In this document: positions 54,391 to 63,217 of the stretch, one piece after another
Layout of the letters: every line of letters begins with the position of its first letter
Position numbering within the stretch: the stretch's first letter is position 1
Assembly (NCBI RefSeq): GCF_963677715.1
Contig: NZ_OY782495.1
Span: 310,001 to 374,000 of the forward strand
Direction of reading: 5' to 3'
Source of the DNA: an uncultured Bacteroides sp.
Lineage (GTDB): Bacteria; Bacteroidota; Bacteroidia; Bacteroidales; Bacteroidaceae
DNA: 64,000 bases
Program-made: the position numbers and the translations under genes
Notes under the pieces: generated by a model
The model's input: only the letters and a program-made list of their open reading frames with translations
The model's database searches: none
Told to the model about the DNA's origin: nothing

Positions 54391-54399
54391 CCCCCCCCC
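54391..54399. repeat. C9 homopolymer between the GH92 and GH2 genes
   Basis: A run of nine C on the plus strand (G9 in the operon sense) in the 204-base gap, the longest intergenic gap in the glycosidase operon. Runs of this type are prone to slippage. No promoter box is clear around it. Confidence 0.6.
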
Positions 54400-54497
54400 G
54401 CATTTCTCCCCTATTCATGTTTTTCCCTTATTTAAAGGATTACTTCCTGCGACGACTTAAAAAACCAGAGTTTATTGATCAGAAACAAGACCAGAAA

Positions 54498-56780
54498 CTA
54501 CCGAACGGAGGAAGCAGATGGGGGTGCATCGTTTAAATTGGAGCCCCAGTTTTTATTTGCTTTATCTCCCATAATTAATATAAGCGATCCGCCATTCGCT
54601 ATATCCGAATGATTAAACCAAGGTTTATTCCATTCTTTACCATTCAATATAGCCGATTGGATATATTTATTTTCTTCAGAGCAATTTTTGGCAACAATCT
54701 CAAATACCTTGCCATTACCCAACCGAACCTTCACATCTTTGAATAACGGACTTCCGATGTTATAGGAAAGCGAACCCGGAGTAACCGGATAAAACCCCAT
54801 CGACGAAAATACCACAAAAGCAGTCATTCCGCCGCCATCTTCATCACCAGGCACTCCCATTAAATCATTCCGGAACCAGTATTTGAGTAATTGACGAATT
54901 CGTTTTTGAGTCTTCCAGGGTTGTCCGGCATAATTGTAAAGATAAGGAATATGTAAAGAAGGTTCATTTGCCATCGAGAACTGCCCCACGTTTCCTGTGT
55001 TATCAGGCAAAGAGGAATAAAACTCAAATTTACTTTTGCCCAAAGGTTCCCGGAATGTAGCATCCAAATTCCGAGAAAACTTTTCGGCTCCACCCATTAA
55101 TTTGATTAAATCGGCAACATTATGCTGCACATCCCAACGGTAAGTCCAGCCGTTGTTTTCGTCATAATACTCCCGGGCACCCGGACCTCCGGAGAACCTA
55201 TAATCAAAAGGCTGGATAAAATTGCCATCAGCATCTTTCGGATGAAAAAAGGAGGTTTGAGAGTTAAACAAATTTCGATAATAATACGAGCGTTTCATAA
55301 AAGAATTGTAATCTTCCATTTTATTAAGAGCTTTAGCCATTTGGGCCAGGCACCAGTCATCATAACTATTTCCCAATGTTACAGCCACAGGTTGACGTTT
55401 TTCCCATGAATTGACATCCGCACAGGTTTCCGCTTCTCCCGGTTTTAATGCGGGGAAATATCCTTTTTCATTATAAAATTTATCCAATTCGTTAGCAGGA
55501 ACTTTAGTCCAGGGTAAAAGCGATTTTTCCGTAAGTGCACCTTTACAAGCTTTATATGCCGCTTCCAGGTCAATACCTGCAATTCCTTTACTGTATGCAT
55601 CCCAAATAACCGCCACGGCATGATTTCCGTTCATTCTATGGCTATCGCCGGTTACTTCGGGGAAATTAGGCATCCAACCACTTGGTGATTGTTCAGCCAT
55701 ACGAATGTAGGATTGCACCATATTCTTTTCCATTTCTGGTTCAATCAAAACCCGTAACGGATGAGCTGCCCTGTATGTATCCCAAACCCAATCATCGGTA
55801 TAAAACGGTTTACCTCCATCATCGTGTACTTTTCCATCAAAAGCGCTATAATACTTTCCATCTTCACTAATATTGATCATCCGTTCATAGGTACGGTAAA
55901 GTGAGGTGTAAAATACAGTCTTATCATTTTCCGACCCTCCCGCAACCTGAATTTTAGACAGGGTGTTATTCCAAACCTCCCGCCCCTTCTGGGCCAATTG
56001 ATTTACATCGTAATTTTCAATTTCCTTTTTTAAGTTCTTTTTTGCTTGCTCCGTGCTTATAAATGAAATACCATAGCGGATATTTACTTTTTCATTCGTA
56101 TTTCCATAATTTAAAACGATTGCTTTATTTTGTCCATCCACACTTTTTGATGTGTAAGTAACTTTACCTTTTTCTAATACCCCTACCGATAATGGCTTTT
56201 GTTCGGTTTCCAGATAAAGATATATTTTTGTGGGAGTACCGTCAATAATCTGATAACCGTTAATTCCATCGGCATCATAATTCAACTTTCCATTACCGAC
56301 ATTGATGACAATGAAATTTTTTCCCAGCTTTTCAAAAGTCAAATTATACAATCCTGAATGATTCGAAGGGGCATAATCAACTCCTATTTGGGCTTCATCC
56401 AAATAAACCGAATACCTGTAGGGATGAATTTTTTCCAAGTCATATGAGTATGGTTTAACCGGAATTAAGGCAGACTCATCTCCCTGTTCCGGGCTGATAT
56501 TAAACGCCGAACTGCCCCGATGGCTGGTAATGGCCACAGGTAACCCTTTTATTAGATCTGTTGTGTAGTCAGCACGTTCGGGACAAACCCGCAACATACT
56601 GTTTGGCAGATGGACAGTAGGGAAAGTGGGTACCAACAAATGGCTGATATTCCCGATAAGCGGGTTCACATAATCTATCGGCGCATAGGATCCTTTTTCG
56701 ATGGCCGAAGTCAGGAAAATCATTCCGCAAAACAGTATTGGTAACATTAGAGAGAGAGACCGTTTCTTTTTATTTATCAT
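54498..56780 (-). CDS. GH92 alpha-mannosidase
   Basis: A 760-residue exported GH92 enzyme of normal length. The family pattern YVNPLIGN (about 37-44) opens the beta-sandwich domain, and the (alpha/alpha)6 barrel contains DDWVWDTYRAAHPL and GDEDGGGMTAFVVFSSMGFYPV (shown here over its core), the latter the calcium/active-site region (usually GNDDCGQMSAWYVFSALGFYPV in relatives). GH92 enzymes are Ca2+-dependent exo-alpha-mannosidases. It lies 78 bases below GH30. Confidence 0.92.
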   Translation of the reverse strand: MINKKKRSLSLMLPILFCGMIFLTSAIEKGSYAPIDYVNPLIGNISHLLVPTFPTVHLPNSMLRVCPERADYTTDLIKGLPVAITSHRGSSAFNISPEQGDESALIPVKPYSYDLEKIHPYRYSVYLDEAQIGVDYAPSNHSGLYNLTFEKLGKNFIVINVGNGKLNYDADGINGYQIIDGTPTKIYLYLETEQKPLSVGVLEKGKVTYTSKSVDGQNKAIVLNYGNTNEKVNIRYGISFISTEQAKKNLKKEIENYDVNQLAQKGREVWNNTLSKIQVAGGSENDKTVFYTSLYRTYERMINISEDGKYYSAFDGKVHDDGGKPFYTDDWVWDTYRAAHPLRVLIEPEMEKNMVQSYIRMAEQSPSGWMPNFPEVTGDSHRMNGNHAVAVIWDAYSKGIAGIDLEAAYKACKGALTEKSLLPWTKVPANELDKFYNEKGYFPALKPGEAETCADVNSWEKRQPVAVTLGNSYDDWCLAQMAKALNKMEDYNSFMKRSYYYRNLFNSQTSFFHPKDADGNFIQPFDYRFSGGPGAREYYDENNGWTYRWDVQHNVADLIKLMGGAEKFSRNLDATFREPLGKSKFEFYSSLPDNTGNVGQFSMANEPSLHIPYLYNYAGQPWKTQKRIRQLLKYWFRNDLMGVPGDEDGGGMTAFVVFSSMGFYPVTPGSLSYNIGSPLFKDVKVRLGNGKVFEIVAKNCSEENKYIQSAILNGKEWNKPWFNHSDIANGGSLILIMGDKANKNWGSNLNDAPPSASSVR

Positions 56781-56858
56781 CTTATTGTCTTTTTTTAATT
56801 ATTATTTCAGGTTATTTTTTTTGAACAATTTAATATTCTCCGTCAGCCAATTAATTTA

Positions 56859-58286
56859 TTATTTGAGCTGATCTGCACGTACAATAAAAGTATTCCATGA
56901 ACGTGCAGGCAGATCCGGTGTGTATTTTTTACCAGCAATATTGATTGCTACCTTTTTATCTACACTGTGGCTATTTTGAATTTCGATCACCACATCACCA
57001 TTTGGATTTACGAAAGCAATCTGATCGGTGAAGTTTCCTCGTGATTCAATTCTGTAAGCTCCAGGTTCCACAAAATACGAGAAATGTTTAAAAGCATAAA
57101 ATTGAGGATTATAAGTTACTTCTTTTGTTCTCTTATTAACAACAACTGGTGAACACTGTGCCCAATTCGTAATACTATATCCGGTTTCATCCAGAATCAT
57201 ATTCCACAACATATATGAATTTGCACCTGCTTCCAAGTATTCTTTCACCAATCCCCATTGATCAACGCCATACGACCAATCGTTGTTATTGACTTGTCTC
57301 AGGGGTTCAAGGTCAATGTTGCACTTTGTCTCTGTTTGCATCAGCTTTTTTGTTTTATATTTCTCTGCTGTTTTACGCATAACACCTACTGCCGACCACT
57401 GGCAACCGACACCTTTTATGTAAGGCTCTATAGAAGGATCATTCAAACATTTCTCTACAAAATCATACTGGTTCCCATGTAAAGTTCCTAGCCAAATTTC
57501 GCATTCTGGATGATCAGCCTTAAATCTGGGAATCAGGTAATTTTTGATAAAATCATATTCCATTTCGTTACTGAAATGAGTCCAGAAGGGATTTACCGGA
57601 TTTCCGGCCGCATGCATATTCGGTTCTTCATTTTCGGGCATAATCATGAAAATATTTATACCCTCACGTTTATAGTCCGTTATATACTTAGAAAAATAGA
57701 GGGCATAAGCCTTTTGTATTTTCGGATCAGTCAAAAATATGTCTTTGCTATCTTTCATCCAGGTAGGGGCAGACCAAGGAACTCCCCACAATTTCAAATC
57801 AGGGCGAAAGGAAAGTGCAGCTTTTATAAAAGGAATCTGTTTCTTTTTATCTCGTTGAATGCTAAAATGGTTCATTTCATAGTCACCGGGCGTTTCATTG
57901 TATGAATACCAATCGGTCGAATAATCACTGCAACCTATGGGAGTTCGTCCAATATTAAGTTTGCAACCCTCATTCGGATCGAAAAATGCCTTTATAACAG
58001 AAGTTCGTTCGGAAGAAGATAGGGCTGACAAGGCATCCCAGCCCCGCTCATTAAAACAGCCGCCCCAACCATCAATTTGTTGATACCGAACGCGAGGATT
58101 GACTGTAATGTATGTAGCAGTCGCATCTATGTTCAAAGAGGTTGATTTTATTTGTTTACAATTATACCAGGACTTTCCAGGTTTGGTACATTTCCAGATT
58201 ATTTTTTGTGCAGAACTTGTTTCTGTACAAAAAAAACAGAATAACACACAAATTGCGGTATAAAAAAAATGTCTTGGTCTGCTCAT
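56859..58286 (-). CDS. GH30 glycoside hydrolase
   Basis: A 475-residue exported GH30 enzyme (signal peptide to about 27). It begins IDGWGGCFNERGWDAL (71-86) and has the WGVPWSAPTWMK barrel motif. The acid/base is in MPENEEPNMH (Glu220 or Glu221; the usual motif is QNEP, so one residue is extra or changed) and the nucleophile is probably Glu319 in MQTETKCN. GH30 covers glucosylceramidases, beta-1,6-glucanases and xylanases. It is the first gene of the operon, about 140 bases after the predicted promoter. Confidence 0.9.
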   Translation of the reverse strand: MSRPRHFFYTAICVLFCFFCTETSSAQKIIWKCTKPGKSWYNCKQIKSTSLNIDATATYITVNPRVRYQQIDGWGGCFNERGWDALSALSSSERTSVIKAFFDPNEGCKLNIGRTPIGCSDYSTDWYSYNETPGDYEMNHFSIQRDKKKQIPFIKAALSFRPDLKLWGVPWSAPTWMKDSKDIFLTDPKIQKAYALYFSKYITDYKREGINIFMIMPENEEPNMHAAGNPVNPFWTHFSNEMEYDFIKNYLIPRFKADHPECEIWLGTLHGNQYDFVEKCLNDPSIEPYIKGVGCQWSAVGVMRKTAEKYKTKKLMQTETKCNIDLEPLRQVNNNDWSYGVDQWGLVKEYLEAGANSYMLWNMILDETGYSITNWAQCSPVVVNKRTKEVTYNPQFYAFKHFSYFVEPGAYRIESRGNFTDQIAFVNPNGDVVIEIQNSHSVDKKVAINIAGKKYTPDLPARSWNTFIVRADQLK

Positions 58287-58679
58287 ACTTTGAATATAAA
58301 TTTTAAATAATTTTCTATTATTATTAATTAAACAAGTTTATCCTTCCAATAAATTACTTCTACGATATACTATTATAGGATTTAGCGGCATTTTAATTTC
58401 TAAAAAAACCCTCAATAATTATATTGCAAATATAGAATCCGATAATTAATAAATTAATTAATTATTGATTAATCCTCACATAAAAATCTATTAATCATAC
58501 AATTTTTCAGATAAAATTTATTTTTTATCTAACCTGCCATTATAATAGCAAACACATAGTGAATGATAAATAGTAAAATAGAATAAATCGGCAAATAGTT
58601 TCATTTTATATTCGAGAGTACGAAAGTATTAAAAGAGTTTCCAACTTAAGTAATTATATTTATCCAATTTGTTTATGTT
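58287..58679. other. Upstream region of the glycosidase operon
   Basis: This 393-base AT-rich stretch contains the operon -7 box listed separately. No sensor, anti-sigma factor or SusCD gene is present. The right end adjoins the IS3 remnant. Confidence 0.65.
58427..58434 (-). promoter_or_regulatory. -7 box of the glycosidase operon
   Basis: TATATTTG on the minus strand, with a leader of about 140 bases to the GH30 ATG. No clear TTTG -33; the region upstream is AT-rich and may bind an activator. Confidence 0.5.
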
Positions 58680-59520
58680 ATGAAACGATCAAATTTTACG
58701 GAATTTCAGATTTTGTTTGCATTGAAACAACATGAGACAGAAGTCAGGACAGAGGAAGTCTGTCGTAAGATGGGTGTAAGTGAAGCCACCTTTTACAATT
58801 GGAAGAAGAAGTATAGTGGTTTAGGTTTTTCTGGGGTTCGTCGTTTACAATAGCTAGAGGAAGAGAGTCAGAAGTTAAAGCAGATTGTAGCAGATCTTTC
58901 ATTGGATAAGCAGATGCTTCAGCATATTTAAAAAAAAGTTCTGAGACCATCCCAATTACGAGAGGCAGCTATGAAATTAATAAATGAATATAAGGTTTCT
59001 GCCTATAAGGCAACTGTTGCAGTGATGCTCCATCGTTTCGTTTGGTATAATAAGACAAAACCTAAAAATGATGATTTACAAAAGGGGAAAACCTGCGTTC
59101 AAAGCGTCACGGCAGAAGCAAAGTCGGGGTACACAGAGAGAATCATCCGGCGGTAAAAGAGATAAATCAATGCTGGAGTATGGATTTTGTATCCGATTCG
59201 TTGTATAACGGACAGAAGTTCAGAACACTCACAGTTATAGATAATTTCAGCAAAAAGTGTGTGGCCATTCAGGTAGGACAATCCTTAAAAGGTAAGGATA
59301 TTGTAAATACATTAGGGCAATTGCATGTCCTTCATGGTAGTAAGCCACAGCGGATAAAAGTTGATAATGGATCTGAATTTATTTCCAAAGAATTGGACCA
59401 ACGGACATACGAGAATAAGGTTACGTTGGATTGTCCCCGTCCTAAAAGGGGCACGGACCAACCCTTTATCGAATCATTTAACGGTAGTTTCAGGAATGAA
59501 TGTTTAAAGACAAATATAAC
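58680..59520 (+). mobile_element. Decayed IS3-family insertion sequence (orfA and orfB remnants)
   Basis: The first frame reads MKRSNFTEFQILFALKQHET and CRKMGVSEATFYNWKKKY, an IS3-family OrfA helix-turn-helix, broken by stops after RRLQ (about 58851) and after MLQHI. OrfB survives in pieces: NLRSKRHGRSKVGVHREN (about 59092) leads into MDFVSDSLYNGQ with the first catalytic Asp, then KVDNGSEFIS with the second Asp, and IESFNGSFRNECL with the Glu. Between the N-terminal piece and the DDE domain about 60 residues are missing. The right end is lost near 59515 at a junction with an AraC fragment on the other strand. No terminal inverted repeats were identified. Confidence 0.85.
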
Positions 59521-59707
59521 AGTATCATTATTTTCTACTTTGTCGACACTTATAAAGCGTTCATGTTCTAATGGTTTTATCTATTTTAGCACTGATTACA
59601 TTAGATAAATAGTTAGCATGCAAAGTCTGTGTATCGGCATAATCTTGTACCCGCAGTTGTTTTTCAACTTTTCCACTAATAATTTCCTTGTCTCTGCGTA
59701 CCGTTTT
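59521..59707 (-). pseudogene. AraC-family regulator fragment
   Basis: On the minus strand the frame reads KTVRRDKEIISGKVEKQLRV and QDYADTQTLHANYLSNVI, the first helix-turn-helix of an AraC C-terminal domain, up to a TGA near 59572. The N-terminal effector domain and the second helix-turn-helix are missing. The fragment abuts the end of the IS3 remnant. A shifted frame may continue toward 59521. Confidence 0.6.
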
Positions 59708-59720
59708 TCATTATATTAAA

Positions 59721-60608
59721 CTATTTGATGCTTCTAAATCTTATTTTGTTATAAAAGAGTAAAGTTCCTACTACAATAATGGCCCAGCCAACTAATTGCC
59801 CCCATGCCGGTATCTCTGCAAGAAAAAGAAAAGAAATCAACATTCCAAATACAGGATTGAAATTAATAATGATGCCCGATTCTGCTGCTCCTAAATTTTT
59901 TATACTGATATTAAAAAACCATTGTGCCAAGGCCGTAGAAAAAACGCCAACAAGCAACACTAAAAACATAAGTTTAAAATCCCATTCAGGCCACTCAAAA
60001 TTCCCAATACTTAATGGAGTCAATAACAATAGTCCTATTATACTGGAATAAAAAACAGCATTTAACGGGCTCATACTTTTGGTAGCATATCTGGAACAAA
60101 TGGCCGATAACCCAAAAGAGAAAACGGCCATTATCATCAACACATCACCTAAATGGAATTGAAGGGAAAATAAGGCGAACATATTCCCTTTAAATACCAT
60201 TACCATTACACCGAAGAAAGCAAGGAATGCACCGATGACCTGAATAAACTTAAAGCGTACTTTCAGAATAACGAATGACCAAAAAGCAATAGTTAAAGGA
60301 TTCATTGCAGATATTACAGAAATATTAGTTCCGGTAGTTGTTTTATAGGCTTCAAACATCAATAAATTCATTAGTAATACATTAAATAAAGCCATGCCTA
60401 TGATAGGAAAAATGTTCTCTTTCTTTGGAAAACCAAGTTTTTCTGTTGTTAAGATGATAGGTAGCAAAACCAATATTACGATAAAGTATCTAAAAAAAAG
60501 AAGCGTGGTAGCATTGATTGATTTTAAAATTACCCCCATTGCAATGAAACCTGTAGCCCATAAAAAGCTGGTTACAAACATAAGGATTAGGGATTTTAAA
60601 TGTGACAT
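59721..60608 (-). CDS. EamA/DMT family transporter
   Basis: A 295-residue membrane protein with ten predicted helices in two EamA repeats, the normal size for the drug/metabolite transporter superfamily. The motif TGTNISVISAMNPLTIAFWSF (split here to key NPLT) and INFNPVFGMLISFLFLAEIP are typical of the two halves. Such proteins export amino acids, metabolites or drugs; the substrate is unknown. It is preceded by one copy of a 36-bp tandem operator shared with the SDR gene. Confidence 0.88.
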   Translation of the reverse strand: MSHLKSLILMFVTSFLWATGFIAMGVILKSINATTLLFFRYFIVILVLLPIILTTEKLGFPKKENIFPIIGMALFNVLLMNLLMFEAYKTTTGTNISVISAMNPLTIAFWSFVILKVRFKFIQVIGAFLAFFGVMVMVFKGNMFALFSLQFHLGDVLMIMAVFSFGLSAICSRYATKSMSPLNAVFYSSIIGLLLLTPLSIGNFEWPEWDFKLMFLVLLVGVFSTALAQWFFNISIKNLGAAESGIIINFNPVFGMLISFLFLAEIPAWGQLVGWAIIVVGTLLFYNKIRFRSIK

Positions 60609-60680
60609 ACGAATAATTATTAACAGATTATACTTTTATCTTACTTGCTTTAGAATATTCCTGATTTTAGAATAGTGAAA

Positions 60681-60744
60681 CAAAATTAGGAAAAAACTAA
60701 AAGATAATTTATAGCACAATCAAAGAGCTTTATATGAATTTCAA
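60681..60744 (-). promoter_or_regulatory. Promoter with tandem AraC-type operator, EamA copy
   Basis: On the minus strand a 36-bp element contains two copies of TTGA-N6-TATAA with a 21-bp period (two helical turns), then 20 bases, then the -7 box TAATTTTG. The 36-mer is identical at 35 of 36 positions with the copy upstream of the SDR gene (63134-63169). It occupies the place of the missing -33 element, as expected for a class II activator site. Confidence 0.65.
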
Positions 60745-60795
60745 AGTCACTAATAATGTGTTTTCCTAAAAATGGCACGGCGTTTCCAAACAAAA

Positions 60796-60832
60796 TAATC
60801 CATAATCCCTTTATTTAAGGAATTATGGATTA
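60796..60832 (-). terminator. Terminator of the dihydrofolate-reductase-like gene
   Basis: TAATCCATAAT and ATTATGGATTA are exact reverse complements; with inner pairs the stem is about 14 bp. On the minus strand TTTTG follows. It is about 80 bases below the stop. Confidence 0.65.
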
Positions 60833-60910
60833 AAACTAATTTCAGCAGCAACGTGCTTTTATATTTTAAGACTATAAAAGATGTGCAAGTTTTCTATAAA
60901 TATGTATGAA

Positions 60911-61423
60911 TCAGATTTTGGTAACCTTATAATGTGCCTGTAATATATCAAAAGAAATAGTCCTGCTTTCTATCAGCGTAAGGTTTATATCAGCTTTAAT
61001 TCCATCAATTAGAGGAACGCCATTTTTTGTCATTACAGGTACATAATTGAGGTAGAATTCATCTACATATCCCCTATTAATGAAGTTCTGATATGTTAGG
61101 GCGCCTCCTGCGACAAAGATTTTAGTATGTCCGATTTTTTTAAAATGTTCTATTACAGATTCTATGTCTTTCAGAAAGGTTACCCCTTCAATTTGTTCTT
61201 TATTTTGTGATATAACCGCTAGCTCTATCCCTTGGAGGCTTTCTTTCGCACCCGGACTATTTATAAATAGCTCAAATGTTTTTCTGCCAATAACCATATT
61301 ACCAATTTGGTGCGCTAACGCTAAACTATCTATTAATAGATCGATAGGCGTTTGATAATTGCCTTCGCTTGCTAGTAAGACTTGTCCATTAGCGGAAATT
61401 GCTACATAAATAATTGTTTCCAT
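60911..61423 (-). CDS. Dihydrofolate reductase family protein (RibD C-terminal-like)
   Basis: A 170-residue NADPH-binding protein of the RibD C-terminal/YwjB type. It has ISANGQV at the N-terminus (usually S-x-DG), MVIGRKTFEL (about 43-52), VISQNK and the glycine-rich FVAGGALTYQNFI (about 103-115), with YVPVM near the end. These proteins are common near stress or drug-resistance genes and the substrate is unknown. It has its own -7 box at 61444-61451 (TAACTTTG). Confidence 0.85.
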   Translation of the reverse strand: METIIYVAISANGQVLLASEGNYQTPIDLLIDSLALAHQIGNMVIGRKTFELFINSPGAKESLQGIELAVISQNKEQIEGVTFLKDIESVIEHFKKIGHTKIFVAGGALTYQNFINRGYVDEFYLNYVPVMTKNGVPLIDGIKADINLTLIESRTISFDILQAHYKVTKI

Positions 61424-61443
61424 TATAATTTATTTTTTTTATG

Positions 61444-61451
61444 CAAAGTTA
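61444..61451 (-). promoter_or_regulatory. -7 box of the dihydrofolate-reductase-like gene
   Basis: TAACTTTG on the minus strand, 20 bases before the ATG, fits TAnnTTTG. The tandem operator found at the neighbouring genes is absent here. Confidence 0.5.
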
Positions 61452-61526
61452 TGTATTTACAAAGAGTAAAATTGTACGTGGCGGACAAAGTAGAAAATAA
61501 ATAATCTAAGTGCCTAATAAGATATT

Positions 61527-61912
61527 TTAGATAGGACACAATGGGCCGAAATATTTTGCATTTTGACCAGACATCTTTTTAAATTCCTTAGCAAAATGAG
61601 CTTGGTCATAATAGCCTGATTGGTACCCTACGTCAGTAAGTTGTACATTGCTATTTTTTAATAGTATTTCTTTTGCCACTTCAAATTTAGACATCCTTCT
61701 GAATGTTTACATATTTACTCCTATATTTGCTTTAAATAGTCTGGACAAATGGCGATAACTAAAAGGTATATCAAGTAAAGCACAGTCGGACATTCCTGCC
61801 CGTTAATTTGTGCTTGTCTGAAATTAAATATCATTGAAATGCAAGTACAAGGCCAAATATTTTTTTTGAATGTAATTACCTGTTTTGCTATAAAAGTGCA
61901 CATAACGGTCAA
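61527..61912 (-). pseudogene. Broken AraC-family transcriptional regulator
   Basis: The C-terminus is clear: SKFEVAKEILLKNSNVQLTD, VGYQSGYYDQAHFAKEFKKM and SGQNAKYFG, the second helix-turn-helix and signature of AraC proteins. Upstream, pieces in two frames (SYRHLSRLFKANIGVNM; GQECPTVLYLIY in the shifted frame) are joined by a frameshift and a TAA (after GVNM). The N-terminal domain is not readable beyond about 61912. This is probably the dead local regulator of the surrounding oxidoreductase genes. Confidence 0.75.
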
Positions 61913-62237
61913 TTACAGATGCTTATTTATCCTCATTAGATGAATTAACTTGAAAAACACTATCATTTTGAATATCTAATTCTATCATATTAAACTTTCT
62001 ACAATTTTAAATAATTGAATATTTTTCATCATTTAGAAGAGCAATTAAACAAAAAAGATTAGAAGTTAGTTCAAATCAAAGTCAATCAAGATTAAGCCTT
62101 AAAGTCTCATATGTAAAAGACACAGAGGTATCTATGCTAAATAACCGATAAGTCGATAAAAACTTTAATGGTCCTAACCAAGATAAATCGGTTAGCACCA
62201 TTAAGACAATTAAGTTTTTATTGATTTTACAATAGAC
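61913..62237. other. Gap between the AraC pseudogene and the SDR gene
   Basis: AT-rich DNA with scattered stops, perhaps the eroded 5' part of the AraC gene, plus the SDR terminator listed separately. No intact gene is seen. Confidence 0.55.
62165..62204 (-). terminator. Terminator of the SDR gene
   Basis: TTAATGGTCCTAACC and GGTTAGCACCATTAA pair over 15 bases with one mismatch around a 10-base loop; on the minus strand AAAGTTTTTATC follows. Confidence 0.8.
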
Positions 62238-63077
62238 TCATTTTACAACATCATCATGATCGGTACCGATAATTACATCGTACCAATTTTCTATGTCTTT
62301 TGCAAATCCGGCTGTTTTATGTTCATACCGCTCTAACGTATCTTTACCCAATGGCAAATGTAACGGTGGATTTTCCGCAACCGCCAGCTTTATAAAAGCT
62401 TCAGCTAATTTAACCGGATTTCCGGGTTGTTTACGATTTACCTGAGTAGCAAATGCTCGCATTTTACCAACAGTTTCAGCATAATCTTCAATAATATTAG
62501 CCGTCCGATTTAGAGAGGATGCGTCCAAAAAATTAGTGCGGAAGTACCCCGGTTCAACAACAGTCGCTTTTATTCCCAGAGGAGCTAATTCCAAAGCAAG
62601 AGCTTCGGTTATTCCTTCTATAGCAAATTTTGTCGAACTGTATAATCCCCAACCAATAGAACCTGTCAGTCCTCCGACCGAAGAAATATTAATAATGTGT
62701 CCGCTACGCTGCTTTCGCATGAAAGGCAGAACTGCTCTAATTACATTTAACGTACCAAACACATTGGTATCATAGTTCTTTTTGACTTCTTCTCCCGAAG
62801 CTTCTTCCACTGCACTTAATAAACCGTAACCGGCATTATTTACCAACACATCAATCCGCCCAAAATAATCATGGCCCGTTAATACAGCTTTTTTTGACTG
62901 CTCTTCATTGGTCACATCGAGTGGCACCACTAAGAGATTCTCATTATTGCTAACCTGCAATACAAATTCGTCAGGAGTCCGAACAGCGGCTATCACTTTG
63001 TCTCCGCTAGCCAAAACGGCCTTTGTAATTTCCAAACCGAAACCTCTTGATGCTCCGGTAATAAACCATACTTTCAT
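62238..63077 (-). CDS. Short-chain dehydrogenase/reductase
   Basis: A 279-residue classical SDR. The cofactor motif TGASRGFG is at 7-14 (the Arg11 and later VRTPD favour NADP), NNAG at 80-83, Ser132/133 and the catalytic YSSTK at 146-150. The substrate is not readable. It probably reduces carbonyl compounds and may work with the neighbouring Old Yellow Enzyme in detoxification. Its promoter carries the second copy of the 36-bp tandem operator. Confidence 0.92.
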   Translation of the reverse strand: MKVWFITGASRGFGLEITKAVLASGDKVIAAVRTPDEFVLQVSNNENLLVVPLDVTNEEQSKKAVLTGHDYFGRIDVLVNNAGYGLLSAVEEASGEEVKKNYDTNVFGTLNVIRAVLPFMRKQRSGHIINISSVGGLTGSIGWGLYSSTKFAIEGITEALALELAPLGIKATVVEPGYFRTNFLDASSLNRTANIIEDYAETVGKMRAFATQVNRKQPGNPVKLAEAFIKLAVAENPPLHLPLGKDTLERYEHKTAGFAKDIENWYDVIIGTDHDDVVK

Positions 63078-63105
63078 ACTTTTCTCTATTTTAATTTTAA
63101 TAGAA

Positions 63106-63169
63106 CAAAATTATATATAAATGAAATGATTACTTATAGCATAATCAAAGAGCTTTATATGAATTTCAA
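63106..63169 (-). promoter_or_regulatory. Promoter with tandem AraC-type operator, SDR copy
   Basis: The same arrangement as upstream of the EamA gene: two TTGA-N6-TATAA half-sites with a 21-bp period, 20 bases, then TAATTTTG. It lies between the SDR start and the Old Yellow Enzyme stop, so the SDR has its own promoter. Confidence 0.65.
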
Positions 63170-63217
63170 CGTTGATTTACATAAAAGGATCTATATTACA
63201 CTTTTAGGGCTAAACAA

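Larger units (their letters stand above)
60609..60910. other. Gap between the EamA and dihydrofolate-reductase-like genes
   Basis: About 300 bases with no gene. It contains the EamA promoter with its tandem operator and the terminator hairpin of the reductase-like gene, both listed separately. Confidence 0.65.

Noticed and set aside
54111-54536. 141-codon plus-strand ORF over the GH2 start and the GH92-GH2 gap
   Set aside because: It overlaps GH2 coding sequence and a C9 tract, and the translation has no recognisable features.
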